Assembly (NCBI GenBank): GCA_012103535.1
Contig: WLWQ01000002.1
Coordinates: 1,214,198-1,278,197, forward strand
Direction: 5' to 3'
From: Pseudomonadales bacterium
GTDB taxonomy: Bacteria > Pseudomonadota > Gammaproteobacteria > Pseudomonadales > Pseudohongiellaceae
DNA length: 64,000 nucleotides
The translations under genes were made by a program, and so were the position numbers. Under the pieces are notes generated by a model. The model saw nothing but the letters and a program-made list of their open reading frames with translations, was not told where the DNA came from and did no database searches. Of this stretch, positions 21,726 to 30,002 are shown one piece after another (position 1 is the first letter of the stretch; every line of letters begins with the position of its first letter).

Positions 21726-21758
21726 AGGCTAGCTACTAGCCTGGGCTTTATACCCAGG
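21726..21758 (+). promoter_or_regulatory. Two mutually exclusive hairpins ahead of the DUF1820 gene
   Basis: Arms AGGCTAG (21726-21732) and CTAGCCT (21736-21742) form a perfect 7-bp stem with a 3-base loop. Arms CCTGGG (21740-21745) and CCCAGG (21753-21758) form a second 6-bp stem. They share CCT at 21740-21742, so both cannot form fully at once. The second stem ends 25 bases before the ATG at 21784. Whether this is a regulatory switch is inference; no T-run or recognised riboswitch core is visible. Confidence 0.45.
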
Positions 21759-21783
21759 AACAACACCGTAAGAGACTGATTTA

Positions 21784-22119
21784 ATGGGAAATTCTTCTGA
21801 GATCTACAAAATAAGCTTCCTCAATAAGGGTAAGGTTTATGAGGTTTTTGTAAAACAGGTCTACCAGAGCGAACTCTATGGATTCATAGAGATCGAAGAC
21901 TATGTGTTTGACGAAAAATCCCAGATGGTAGTTGATCCTAGTGAAGAGAAACTCAAGGCAGAATTTAACGGTGTGAAGAGAAGTTTCATTCCAATGCAGG
22001 CTATCATTCGCATTGATGAAGTGGACAAATCCGGTGTAAGCAAAATATCTGACGGCGACAATGTTACTCCGTTTCCTGTCTCACTCGTTGGCGGAAAGGC
22101 AGATTCTCAGGATTCATAA
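21784..22119 (+). CDS. DUF1820 family protein
   Basis: A 111-residue cytosolic protein of the DUF1820 family: IYKISFLNKGKVYEVFVKQVYQS, LYGFIEIEDYVF, and FIPMQAIIRIDEVDKSG are typical. It is predicted as a compact beta-rich domain; no function is established. It is divergent from miaB and lies 71 bp before srkA on the same strand. Confidence 0.9.
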   Translation: MGNSSEIYKISFLNKGKVYEVFVKQVYQSELYGFIEIEDYVFDEKSQMVVDPSEEKLKAEFNGVKRSFIPMQAIIRIDEVDKSGVSKISDGDNVTPFPVSLVGGKADSQDS

Positions 22120-22190
22120 ATGAGTTCTGAAGCTGCGTTCGGCGGCGTTTCTCCAATAAATCATTCCTTGCTGATCCACTAGCTGTAGCT

Positions 22191-23180
22191 ATGGATTACA
22201 GCCATCCCTATGCCCAACTAACCCCAGATTGTGTGTTGGCTGCCGTGGAAAGCCTGAACTTCAATCCTGATGCCCGTATCTTTGCGCTAAACAGTTACGA
22301 GAATCGCGTTTACCAGGTGGGTCTTGAGTCTGGTGAATCCATCGTGGTTAAGTTCTATCGCCCTGATCGATGGACTGAAGAACAAATACTGGAAGAGCAT
22401 CGATTCGCGCAAGAGTTAAGCGATCTCGAGATTCCCGTAATCGCTCCTCTAGATATAGCTCCGGCTGGAACATTACACATTTTCGAGAAATTTCAGCTCG
22501 CTGCATTTCCATTGTTTATTGGTAGGCCGCCAGAATTTGATAACCTCGATAATCTGCTGGTCATGGGTAGGTTTATTGGCAGAATACATGCAGTAGGAGC
22601 CATGTCTAATTTTTTAGAGCGAGCAGAGCTTTCGATTGATAGATTTGCGATAAATAGTCGGGAATTTTTGTTAAGCAATGATTTTATACCCATGGAGTTA
22701 ATACCCGCCTACGAATCTTTAAGTCAGGATTTAATCGGTAGAGTTGAACCAAGGTTTGCGGAACATGGTGAGATTAAGTTATTGCGCATTCATGGTGACT
22801 GCCATCCCGGAAATGTTTTGTGGAAAGAGGATACGCCTCACTTCGTAGATTTTGATGACACCATGATGGGTCCGGCCATGCAGGACTTGTGGATGATGTT
22901 GTCGGGAGACCGAAATCAGCGACAGGCGCAATTATTAGAATTGGCAGAAGGGTATAACGAATTTCACGACTTTCGCGCGGCGGAGCTTCCGCTTATTGAA
23001 AGTCTGCGCACATTAAGAATCATGAATTACAGCGCTTGGCTGGCTCGGCGTTGGGAAGACCCTGCATTTCCGCAGAGTTTTCCCTGGTTTAATACACAGC
23101 GCTATTGGTCAGAACACATCTTGGAGCTAAGAGAGCAGCTGGCCGCTTTGGATGAACCTTCCCTGGAATTAATTTTTTAG
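22191..23180 (+). CDS. srkA: Stress response kinase A (YihE/RdoA)
   Basis: A 329-residue Ser/Thr kinase of the APH-like fold, known in E. coli to counter stress-induced death and to be Cpx-controlled. The N-terminus NSYENRVYQVG, the ATP Lys in IVVKFYRPDRW, the catalytic loop RIHGDCHPGNVLW and the metal motif FVDFDDTMMGP are all intact. In E. coli it is next to dsbA. Here the next gene (convergent) encodes a thioredoxin-fold protein, but a TlpA type rather than DsbA. Confidence 0.93.
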   Translation: MDYSHPYAQLTPDCVLAAVESLNFNPDARIFALNSYENRVYQVGLESGESIVVKFYRPDRWTEEQILEEHRFAQELSDLEIPVIAPLDIAPAGTLHIFEKFQLAAFPLFIGRPPEFDNLDNLLVMGRFIGRIHAVGAMSNFLERAELSIDRFAINSREFLLSNDFIPMELIPAYESLSQDLIGRVEPRFAEHGEIKLLRIHGDCHPGNVLWKEDTPHFVDFDDTMMGPAMQDLWMMLSGDRNQRQAQLLELAEGYNEFHDFRAAELPLIESLRTLRIMNYSAWLARRWEDPAFPQSFPWFNTQRYWSEHILELREQLAALDEPSLELIF

Positions 23181-23189
23181 GGGCAAGAA

Positions 23190-23699
23190 CTAGTCGCCGG
23201 CTAATACTTTCTGAACTTCTTCCTCGATAAGTTCCATGTCGCCATTGCGAAAGCCCATGTGAACCATCTTTACGCTACCGTCTGGTGCGACTAAATAGGA
23301 TGATGGCATGCCAATAACACCAAACAACTCTGCAGCATTGCCTTCAGGGTCTTGGGGAATAAGAAAATCCAATGGCGTATCTAGCAAGAAATCCAGTCCA
23401 TCCTCAATAGGGTTATCCACGTTGACGGCAATGACTTCTAAACCCTGATCTTTGTATTTGTGATACATCTTATTGTACGAAGGCAGAGACAAGATGCAGG
23501 GAGCGCACCATGAAGCCCAAAAATCGATAAAGAGGGTTTTACCTTCCAGGTCTGAAAGTTTGATATTGGGTTTATCCGCATAGATTGAGGCTATATCGAA
23601 ATCGGGAATCTGGTCTCCCTCTTCTACAGCTAGAGCAGTCGAGCAAACAACTAGCAGTGAAAGGCCGATCAGAGTCTTCAGTTGTCGCATTGGAGCCAT
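23190..23699 (-). CDS. TlpA/ResA-like periplasmic thioredoxin
   Basis: A 169-residue exported thioredoxin-fold protein. A signal peptide (about 1-25, ALA cleavage) is followed by the AhpC/TSA-Redoxin-type start IPDFDIASI, active site FWASWCAPC (redox pair Cys-Ala-Pro-Cys) and the cis-Pro loop GVIGMPSSYLVAPDG. Members reduce periplasmic disulfides, for example in cytochrome c maturation. The start may be ATG 23699 or the in-frame ATG 23690, which gives a more typical signal. The partner is not indicated by neighbours. Confidence 0.88.
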   Translation of the reverse strand: MAPMRQLKTLIGLSLLVVCSTALAVEEGDQIPDFDIASIYADKPNIKLSDLEGKTLFIDFWASWCAPCILSLPSYNKMYHKYKDQGLEVIAVNVDNPIEDGLDFLLDTPLDFLIPQDPEGNAAELFGVIGMPSSYLVAPDGSVKMVHMGFRNGDMELIEEEVQKVLAGD

Positions 23700-23850
23700 G
23701 TGAAGTCCGTCCTAAATAGTTTTCATTTATCTGTTAACGCCGCGGGATAGCGCAATTTCTGCCGAAATTCCTGGGGTTGCGGCTAATATGGCTAATGATA
23801 CTAAGAATTGGCTTCGACTAAAACTTACGAGCTTCAGGCAAATGGTCCTG

Positions 23851-24996
23851 CTAGGCAGGATTTGGGATTGGCTCGCCTAAATTTCTTAGCATTTTCTGCC
23901 AGCGGCGCCGCTGTACCTTCAAAGAGAACTGCATTTCCTTGTACTTGTCCTGAAGTTGAAGCTGGTCCCAATGCCCTAGTGTTTCTTGAATCTTCTTGCC
24001 CTTGGCTTCATACCAGGCTTGCCGATGTTCAGTCCATAACTGCAGAGTATGCAGAAACTGCTCGTATTCTAGCTCCAATCTTTTACGCCAATTCTCCGGA
24101 ATGTCCAACAATTCACAACGTTCTGTTGCCAGGCGATATTGCATCTCCAATTTTGCTTTTTCTATTTGTGCAACGGTGCAACGTTTTAGATCCTTGGTCA
24201 GCCCAACCAGGGAACACAATTTAATCATCCATTTGGTTGGATCGAAGTGCCACCACTTTACACCGTTGCGATAATCCCATTGAAAAGTATGGTGATAGTT
24301 ATGATAACCCTCTCCATAAGTTATCAGGGCCAGTAAGGAATTATCCCGGGCAGTGCAATCGTCACTGTAAGGTTGGCGTCCCCACATATGGGCTAAGGAA
24401 TTGATGAGGTACGTCACGTGTTGACTTAATACCAGGCGCAGTAAACCTCCCAGCAGCAAACAAGCAATAATGTCACCATGGAGATAGCCGAGAAAAGCAG
24501 GTAGGCCAATATTGGTTAGCAACACCAACTTCAAGTAGTGCCGGTGTTGCCACATAACGATTGGATCTTTTTGCAAATCTTTTACATTCGAAAAATCTTC
24601 GACATGGCTTTCATATTTTCTAAGAATCCAGCCAATGTGTGAAAACCAAAAACCTCTTCCTGCAAAATAGGGATCGCGCGCATTGTTATCTACATACTGG
24701 TGATGACGTCTATGATCGGAAGACCAATGCAAGATATCGTTTTGCAATGCGCAGGCTCCGCCAATGGCAAAGATGAATCTTAGGAAGGGGTGGGCACTGT
24801 ATGTTTTATGTGACCACAGACGGTGATAACCGCCGGTGATAGACATGCCACAGAATCCCATTAAAAACACAAAAACCAGCCACTCGTAGAGGTCATAGCC
24901 ATAGAAGTAACCATACAGCGGTACCAAGGTCACGGCACAGATTGGTGTGGCGGTAAATAGCACCATATTTATCCAATTAATCGGGGCTTTTTCCAT
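23851..24996 (-). CDS. Acyl-CoA/fatty-acid delta-9 desaturase
   Basis: A 381-residue membrane di-iron desaturase introducing a cis double bond into saturated acyl chains, aerobically. Three histidine boxes are present: HRLWSH (58-63), HRRHH (95-99) and HNYHH (about 233-237), with hydrophobic pairs around 10-55 and 160-200. The C-terminal 100 residues (from about 270) form a charged, probably helical cytosolic tail. It could adjust membrane fluidity. A dyad at 25101-25138 lies between it and divergent slyX and might bind a regulator. Confidence 0.93.
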   Translation of the reverse strand: MEKAPINWINMVLFTATPICAVTLVPLYGYFYGYDLYEWLVFVFLMGFCGMSITGGYHRLWSHKTYSAHPFLRFIFAIGGACALQNDILHWSSDHRRHHQYVDNNARDPYFAGRGFWFSHIGWILRKYESHVEDFSNVKDLQKDPIVMWQHRHYLKLVLLTNIGLPAFLGYLHGDIIACLLLGGLLRLVLSQHVTYLINSLAHMWGRQPYSDDCTARDNSLLALITYGEGYHNYHHTFQWDYRNGVKWWHFDPTKWMIKLCSLVGLTKDLKRCTVAQIEKAKLEMQYRLATERCELLDIPENWRKRLELEYEQFLHTLQLWTEHRQAWYEAKGKKIQETLGHWDQLQLQDKYKEMQFSLKVQRRRWQKMLRNLGEPIPNPA

Positions 24997-25100
24997 GGGA
25001 TTGCATTCCTAAGGTTTGGCTATGAATTGCTGGTTAGACAAGAATAAAAACCAGTAGTTTCTTTTCCAGGGTGGCAGTACTCGATCTAAGTATAGTATCG

Positions 25101-25138
25101 GTATTGGTTTCGCCAAATTGATTCTCTCAAGCCAATAC
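25101..25138. promoter_or_regulatory. Inverted repeat between desaturase and slyX
   Basis: GTATTGG (25101-25107) and CCAATAC (25132-25138) form a perfect 7-base dyad separated by 24 bases. A shorter dyad (TTGG/CCAA) is nested in the left part. It lies about 105 bases upstream of both the minus-strand desaturase and plus-strand slyX. It could be an operator or a chance repeat. Confidence 0.3.
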
Positions 25139-25244
25139 TAGCATCGAATGTTTTGAGAGTTGAGTATGGATTATTTGCTAACAAACTTGTATTACTCTAT
25201 TGAGAAAAGGGTTTACCACTAAATTAAAAAAATCGGGTTAGAAA

Positions 25245-25457
25245 ATGGATAACAAATTGGTTGATTTGGAAACTAAATTTAGTTTCCAGGAAGATCTTTT
25301 GCAGGATCTTAATGACGTTGTTGTCAAACAACAGAAAGAAATTGAAAGACTGGGAATTGAAATGAAACATTTACAGGAACAGATTTTAGATCTTGCAGAT
25401 AGCCAGTCTGGACCAGCCGATTCTGTTGGAGTAGATGAAAAACCTCCTCATTATTAG
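25245..25457 (+). CDS. slyX: SlyX family protein
   Basis: A 70-residue coiled-coil protein. LVDLETKFSFQEDLLQDLNDVVVKQQKEI is the heptad-containing SlyX pattern and the C-terminus ends KPPHY, the conserved tail. Function is unknown; it was named for proximity to slyD in E. coli. Here slyD is not adjacent. Confidence 0.93.
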   Translation: MDNKLVDLETKFSFQEDLLQDLNDVVVKQQKEIERLGIEMKHLQEQILDLADSQSGPADSVGVDEKPPHY

Positions 25458-25647
25458 GGAGATTTTTAGATTCATATTGAGATCTGAGCTTCCTCATCAG
25501 CCTAATCTACGGGCGACCCACGCTTAGGTCAGACAGCGAGCTCTACTAAATGGCTATAAATCCTTAATAAACCTGAGCAATAACCCCGATTTTCTTCAGC
25601 TTCAATTCAGGTTGTCCTTGCTAAATTGCCATCCTAACAGAGCCCAT

Positions 25648-25685
25648 TTCCTGTCTATTCCCACAAGCTGTGGAATAACCAGGAA
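25648..25685 (+). promoter_or_regulatory. Long imperfect hairpin in the leader of the glycine-zipper gene
   Basis: Nested arms TTCCTG/CAGGAA (outer) and TATTCC-AC/GTGGAATA (inner, one bulged C) with a 5-base loop can form an extended stem. It lies about 40 bases before ATG 25726. No T-run follows, so it is not an intrinsic terminator. It may protect or regulate the mRNA. Confidence 0.45.
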
Positions 25686-25725
25686 GCAGGTTCCAGGGAT
25701 AATTTTCGAAGAATGAGGTATCAGG

Positions 25726-26253
25726 ATGAATCAGAGACTAGTTGCCGCCGCGGCGGCCATATCTACGCTTTTAGGATCAAACGTTCTTGCCGAAACCAGT
25801 TTTGAATATGCCGACGTAGTAGCCTCAACGCCTATTTATCAGGTGGTGCAGGTGTCCACGCCGCAAGAGCAATGCTGGGAAGAGGAGATGGCGGTAGATC
25901 GATATTCTCATCGCAATCAGTCAAATACGCCAGTGCTGGTAAGTACGATCATTGGTGGCGCTATTGGTAATGCGGTTGGTCACAATAAATCCAATCAAAG
26001 AGTAGGGGCGGTGCTTGGCGCCGTGTTGGGCCACTCTATTGGACGTGATATTATTCGTCAGAGAAGCCGCTCAGACTATGTTGAATACGAAACAGTGCAG
26101 CGCTGCAATACTGTTTATGAGCAGCATGAAGAAGAAAGACTGGTCGGTTATCAAGTCACTTACCTATATAACGGGGAAGAGTACTCTATTCGCACCGATT
26201 CCGATCCAGGCGATCAAATTCGAATTCGAGTCAGTGTGCAACCAGTATTGTAA
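25726..26253 (+). CDS. Glycine-zipper 2TM domain envelope protein
   Basis: A 175-residue exported protein: signal peptide about residues 1-22, then a glycine-zipper segment STIIGGAIGNAVG...GAVLGAVLGHSIGRDI (about 70-107), as in 17-kDa surface antigen/SlyB-like proteins. Paired cysteines (Cys near 46 and Cys near 126) may form a disulfide. No lipobox is seen, so it is probably not a lipoprotein. It leads a run with PepSY, response regulator and sensor kinase genes, suggesting an envelope-monitoring operon. Confidence 0.85.
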   Translation: MNQRLVAAAAAISTLLGSNVLAETSFEYADVVASTPIYQVVQVSTPQEQCWEEEMAVDRYSHRNQSNTPVLVSTIIGGAIGNAVGHNKSNQRVGAVLGAVLGHSIGRDIIRQRSRSDYVEYETVQRCNTVYEQHEEERLVGYQVTYLYNGEEYSIRTDSDPGDQIRIRVSVQPVL

Positions 26254-26299
26254 ATCGATCTAGGCATAACGCATGAAGCTTTGCGAATCTGTCTGGAGT

Positions 26300-26647
26300 A
26301 TGAGGGTAGTTTTGAAGAAACTCGGTCTAATAATTTCTGCTGCTTTGTTTCTGTTCAGCATGTCTGTTTACAGTTATGCGCAGCTAGTTCCTGTTCAAGT
26401 TGAACAGAATCAATTAGATCGCGTAGCTCCTACACGAGATCTTCAGAACAATCCTCAGGCCAATGGCATTATTTCTGAAAGACAGGCAGTAAATTTTGCC
26501 CGGCAGAGATTTGCAGGGAATATCTTGCGTATTAGTTTGGTGGGCGAAGGTAATAACAGGCGTTATCAAATTCGCATGGAAAATCAAGGTAAGGTATTTA
26601 CTGTGTTTGTGCATTCAACCACCGGTGAAGTTACCGGCGGCAATTAG
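26300..26647 (+). CDS. PepSY-domain exported protein
   Basis: From ATG 26300 the protein has 115 residues: a signal peptide (about 1-28, SYAQ end) and one PepSY-type domain with ISERQAVNFARQRFAGNILRISL and RYQIRMENQGKVFTVFVHSTTGEV. PepSY modules bind or inhibit proteases or act as sensors. An in-frame ATG at 26273 adds nine residues. It precedes the two-component genes by 37 bp; small PepSY proteins next to PhoP/PhoQ-type pairs often form one transcription unit. Confidence 0.85.
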   Translation: MRVVLKKLGLIISAALFLFSMSVYSYAQLVPVQVEQNQLDRVAPTRDLQNNPQANGIISERQAVNFARQRFAGNILRISLVGEGNNRRYQIRMENQGKVFTVFVHSTTGEVTGGN

Positions 26648-26684
26648 CTGACAACACAGTAAGGCATTTGGAGGTAAGTCGACT

Positions 26685-27353
26685 ATGCGTTTACTGGTCG
26701 TTGAAGATGAAAGCCTTTTGCGCCAGCAATTGGAGCAAGGCTTATCGAAAGAAGGTTATGTAGTTGACGCTGCGGAAGATGGAAAGTCAGGTCTCTATTA
26801 CGCAACCGAATTCAGCTATGACGCAGCCATTATCGATATTGGTCTGCCGGAAATAGATGGAATATCCCTCATTAAAGAAATTCGCAGTGCCGGAAAAGAA
26901 TTTCCAGTATTGATTCTTACTGCCCGTGGTGATTGGCAGGATAAAGTATCTGGTCTCGATGCTGGCGCAGATGATTACGTCGTTAAACCGTTTCAGATGG
27001 AAGAGATTATTGCTCGGCTCAATGCCTTGTTGCGACGAGCGGCTGGATTTTCCAAGCCAAAACTGGAATTCGGGCCTCTCACTTTGGATATAACCGCAAA
27101 GCGTTTAACAGTGAATGAAAAAAGCGTCGACCTGACTGCTTATGAATATAAGATGCTCGAATATTTAATGTTGCATCCCGGGCAGGTGATTTCCAAATCC
27201 GAATTGACCGAGCATCTCTATGCGCAAGATTATGATCGCGATAGTAATGTGCTCGAGGTATTTGTTCGCCGCTTACGTCAGAAACTAGATCCTGAGCAAA
27301 CCTTAAAGCCAATTGAAACCGTACGCGGACAAGGTTATCGTTTTAGTCTCTAA
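26685..27353 (+). CDS. OmpR/PhoP-type response regulator
   Basis: A 222-residue response regulator. The receiver domain (about 1-115) has the acidic pair in VVEDE, phospho-Asp51 in AAIIDIGLPEIDG and Lys in DDYVVKPF. A winged-helix domain (about 125-220) carries LTAYEYKMLEYLM and SNVLEVFVRRLRQKL...ETVRGQGYRF. It resembles PhoP/QseB regulators. The sensor kinase gene follows after about 30 bp. Targets probably include the upstream envelope genes, but this is inference. Confidence 0.94.
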   Translation: MRLLVVEDESLLRQQLEQGLSKEGYVVDAAEDGKSGLYYATEFSYDAAIIDIGLPEIDGISLIKEIRSAGKEFPVLILTARGDWQDKVSGLDAGADDYVVKPFQMEEIIARLNALLRRAAGFSKPKLEFGPLTLDITAKRLTVNEKSVDLTAYEYKMLEYLMLHPGQVISKSELTEHLYAQDYDRDSNVLEVFVRRLRQKLDPEQTLKPIETVRGQGYRFSL

Positions 27354-27389
27354 CAGCACTGCCTACATTGGGATATTTCTGAATTGGCA

Positions 27390-28781
27390 ATGACGCCTGA
27401 TTCCACCGCCACTGATTATTCTCTGCAAACACGCTTGCTCATCGTGTTCAGTATCTTGCTCGGCGTGTTTCTGAGTCTAACGGGAGTGGTTCTCGATGGT
27501 GCTTTTCGAAATAGTATCGAAGCTGGTGCCCAGGATAGGTTGCAAGGTCAGATCTACCTGCTCCTGGCTGGGGCGGATGAAGAAAATGGCGAGTTCTTCT
27601 TTCTCGAAACTTTACAGGAGCCTCGATTCAGTCAGCTAGATTCTGGTCTTTACGGATTTATAAACAGTACTAACGCTGGAGAATTATGGCGAAGTGATTC
27701 CGCTAGGGCTTTTAGTTTTCCGGAACCGGAAATATTGCAGCAGCTTATCAATGTTGGTGAGACCAGATTCGATCGAGTGGCTATCGAAGATGAAGAAACA
27801 TACTTTATTCTCCGCTACGGCATTCTCTGGGAAGACGACAACGAATACAGTTTTTCCGTAGTGGAAAATGCAGCACCTTATTATTCGGAAATCTCCAATT
27901 TTAGAACTAATCTCTGGTCCTGGTTGGGCGGTGTGGCTGTGCTGCTGCTCTTAATTCAGTTCTATTTGATGAAATGGGGCCTTTCGCCATTGCAACGAAT
28001 GGCAAACGATTTAAAACAGATTGAATTGGGAAGCAAAGACAAACTTGAAGGGGATTATCCTCGAGAACTGCGCGGGGTAACAAATAACCTCAATGTATTG
28101 ATTGAGTCGGAGCGCAAACAGCAAAGTCGCTATCGAACGACCTTGGGAGATTTAGCCCACAGTCTGAAAACCCCGCTGGCAGTAATTGCTGGCATCCTGC
28201 CTAAACTAAAAGAAAATCCCACGAATGAATCAGGTGAGCAACTTGATTCCGTTAATGATCAGCTAGATCGCATGAGCCAGATTGTTACTTACCAATTACA
28301 GCGCGCAGTACAATCGAACAATAGTAGCTCTTTGGGGAAACATGTTAATGCCGCCACAGCCATAGAAAAAGTGTTGGATGCGCTGGCGAAAGTTTATACC
28401 GACAAAGGCATGGAATTGGAAACTCAGATAGATCAGTCTGCGGTTTTCAACGGTGATGAGCGAGATCTAATGGAGGTTCTGGGGAATATTCTCGATAACG
28501 CTTTTAAGTACGGCGACAAAAAAATTAGAGTAGGGCTAATACGTTCAGGAGCAGACAAGCGCGATTTGAATATCATCGTCGAAGATGATGGGCCTGGAGT
28601 TCCTGCAGATAAACAGGAATTCATTTTACAGAGAGGCGCCAGGGCTGACACTTTAGTTCAAGGCCAGGGAATCGGTTTAGCAGTTGTTACCGATATAGTT
28701 AGCAGCTATGGCGGTGAGATAGGCGTTGAGAAAAGTGATTTAGGCGGTGCCAAAATTAAAATACTTTTCCGCAAAGACTGA
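27390..28781 (+). CDS. PhoQ/QseC-like sensor histidine kinase
   Basis: About 463 residues with two transmembrane segments (about 17-37 and 175-195) flanking a periplasmic sensor domain, then HAMP-like linker (KWGLSPLQRMANDL), HisKA with His257 in LGDLAHSLKTPLAV, and HATPase motifs (LGNILDNAFKYG, VEDDGPGVP, GQGIGLAVV). The phosphoacceptor is intact, in contrast to the 9177-11171 protein. ATG 27390 is used; a TTG two codons earlier is possible. It pairs with the preceding response regulator. Confidence 0.93.
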   Translation: MTPDSTATDYSLQTRLLIVFSILLGVFLSLTGVVLDGAFRNSIEAGAQDRLQGQIYLLLAGADEENGEFFFLETLQEPRFSQLDSGLYGFINSTNAGELWRSDSARAFSFPEPEILQQLINVGETRFDRVAIEDEETYFILRYGILWEDDNEYSFSVVENAAPYYSEISNFRTNLWSWLGGVAVLLLLIQFYLMKWGLSPLQRMANDLKQIELGSKDKLEGDYPRELRGVTNNLNVLIESERKQQSRYRTTLGDLAHSLKTPLAVIAGILPKLKENPTNESGEQLDSVNDQLDRMSQIVTYQLQRAVQSNNSSSLGKHVNAATAIEKVLDALAKVYTDKGMELETQIDQSAVFNGDERDLMEVLGNILDNAFKYGDKKIRVGLIRSGADKRDLNIIVEDDGPGVPADKQEFILQRGARADTLVQGQGIGLAVVTDIVSSYGGEIGVEKSDLGGAKIKILFRKD

Positions 28782-28802
28782 CACATATCTGACTAGTGTG
28801 TT

Positions 28803-29561
28803 TTAGAGATAAAATCCGCCAGCAACTGCAACTAGAGTCATGGCGAAGAGAAACCACTTAATACTTTTTTGCGACGCTTTGACAGCGATCTTCACCGCGA
28901 GATGTGCGCCGGCCATTGAGCCTATTGCCAGAATTATTCCCGGCACCCACCAGACCTGATCGAAGGCGACAAAAATTACGACAGCGACGCTTGTAAAGGC
29001 CAGGGCGCAGGCCATTTTTAATGCATTGGCTCGCACTAGGTCATAGCGCAATCCACCCGCTAAAGCCGCCAACAAAATAAACCCGACGCCCGCCTGTACA
29101 AAGCCTCCATACGCTCCAGCTATAAATAAGCCCCACCAGGCACCTCGATGCTCTTTGGGTGATCTTGTGGGAGTACCTTGAGGCGGTGCAATTACATCCG
29201 GTCGCACCAGGATGATGACTGACATAGTCAGAATGGTTCCCAATAAGATGGGTTTCAAATACAGGTTAGGCATAACTGCCGCAGCCAGGGCGCCAACCAC
29301 TCCACCTATTATGGTTGGAATTAATATTGGAACGACTGCCGGCCGATCTAAAGTATCGTGTTTATCGTAACCGGCTACGCCAACCAGGGATTGCATTAAA
29401 ATGGCGACTCGGTTGGTGCCGTTGGCAATATCCGCCGGCAATCCGAATATCATCAAAGCAGGTAGGGTTAAGTTGGAGCCGCCACCAGCGACCGTATTAA
29501 TGCCTCCTGCAAGAAATCCCGTGAAGGCGAGTAGCAGGACTGAAAGCAGGTCGAGTTGCAA
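28803..29561 (-). CDS. TSUP family permease (TauE/SafE)
   Basis: A 252-residue inner-membrane protein with about 8 hydrophobic segments and the TSUP pattern: GFLAGGINTVAGGGSNLTLPALM at the N-terminus and a second half with GAYGGFVQAGVGFILLAAL. The family exports or imports sulfite, sulfoacetate, taurine-derived sulfonates or other organic anions. The substrate is not predictable. It converges on the sensor kinase gene, 21 bp apart. Confidence 0.9.
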   Translation of the reverse strand: MQLDLLSVLLLAFTGFLAGGINTVAGGGSNLTLPALMIFGLPADIANGTNRVAILMQSLVGVAGYDKHDTLDRPAVVPILIPTIIGGVVGALAAAVMPNLYLKPILLGTILTMSVIILVRPDVIAPPQGTPTRSPKEHRGAWWGLFIAGAYGGFVQAGVGFILLAALAGGLRYDLVRANALKMACALAFTSVAVVIFVAFDQVWWVPGIILAIGSMAGAHLAVKIAVKASQKSIKWFLFAMTLVAVAGGFYL

Positions 29562-29806
29562 GAAAAATCCCTTTTTATTGGTGGGTAGGCGCGTTATGCC
29601 ATAGCAAGCATACCAAATGCAGGCTTTAGGCGTTTTTGGCTTTAAAAAATGCGCTGAAATGGTCTAAAACTATAAAGGGAGCTTTATTCCTGAGAGCTCT
29701 TGATTTTCCAGTGTGAAATCAGTCACAAAGTAACCAAATAGGCGGTCAGAAATAGCTAATCTTTAAGCTAATTCACAGTCTGAGAATACAGCTCCTATAA
29801 GGTAGC

Positions 29807-29816
29807 CCCACGTGGG
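29807..29816. promoter_or_regulatory. 10-bp palindrome CCCACGTGGG
   Basis: A perfect palindrome 190 bp before the first pilin gene. It is a plausible dimeric-regulator half-site pair, but the regulator is unknown and a chance occurrence cannot be excluded. Confidence 0.3.
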
Positions 29817-29931
29817 ATTTAAGCTAACTATTGATTTCCTGGCGTTGGGACCGACAAAGTATGCAGAGAGCCAGAATCTACGCGGCTTTCGCTACGTTCC
29901 ATAGTTGAATGAGAATTAGATTAACCAGAGA

Positions 29932-29959
29932 TTGACTAAGATTATTGAAGGCTTATAGA
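29932..29959 (+). promoter_or_regulatory. Candidate sigma-70 promoter for the minor-pilin operon
   Basis: TTGACT (29932-29937) and TATAGA (29954-29959) are separated by 16 bases and lie about 45 bases before the first pilin ATG at 30003. This is the best -35/-10 pair in the gap. Confidence 0.5.
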
Positions 29960-30002
29960 TAGTCTGTATATAGTAATCAAAACCGCCACACAGAGAATTG
30001 AC

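Larger units (their letters stand above)
29562..30002. other. 441-bp intergenic region upstream of the pilus operon
   Basis: Between the divergent TSUP and pilus genes I see no convincing reading frame or RNA gene. It holds a candidate sigma-70 promoter (29932-29959), a perfect 10-bp palindrome CCCACGTGGG (29807-29816) and AT-rich stretches. No sigma-54 site of the TGGCAC-N5-TTGC type is visible, although PilR, encoded nearby, works with sigma-54. Confidence 0.6.

Noticed and set aside
29562..30002. Sigma-54 promoter expected for the PilR-controlled pilus genes
   Set aside because: No TGGCAC-N5-TTGC-like sequence was found on the plus strand.
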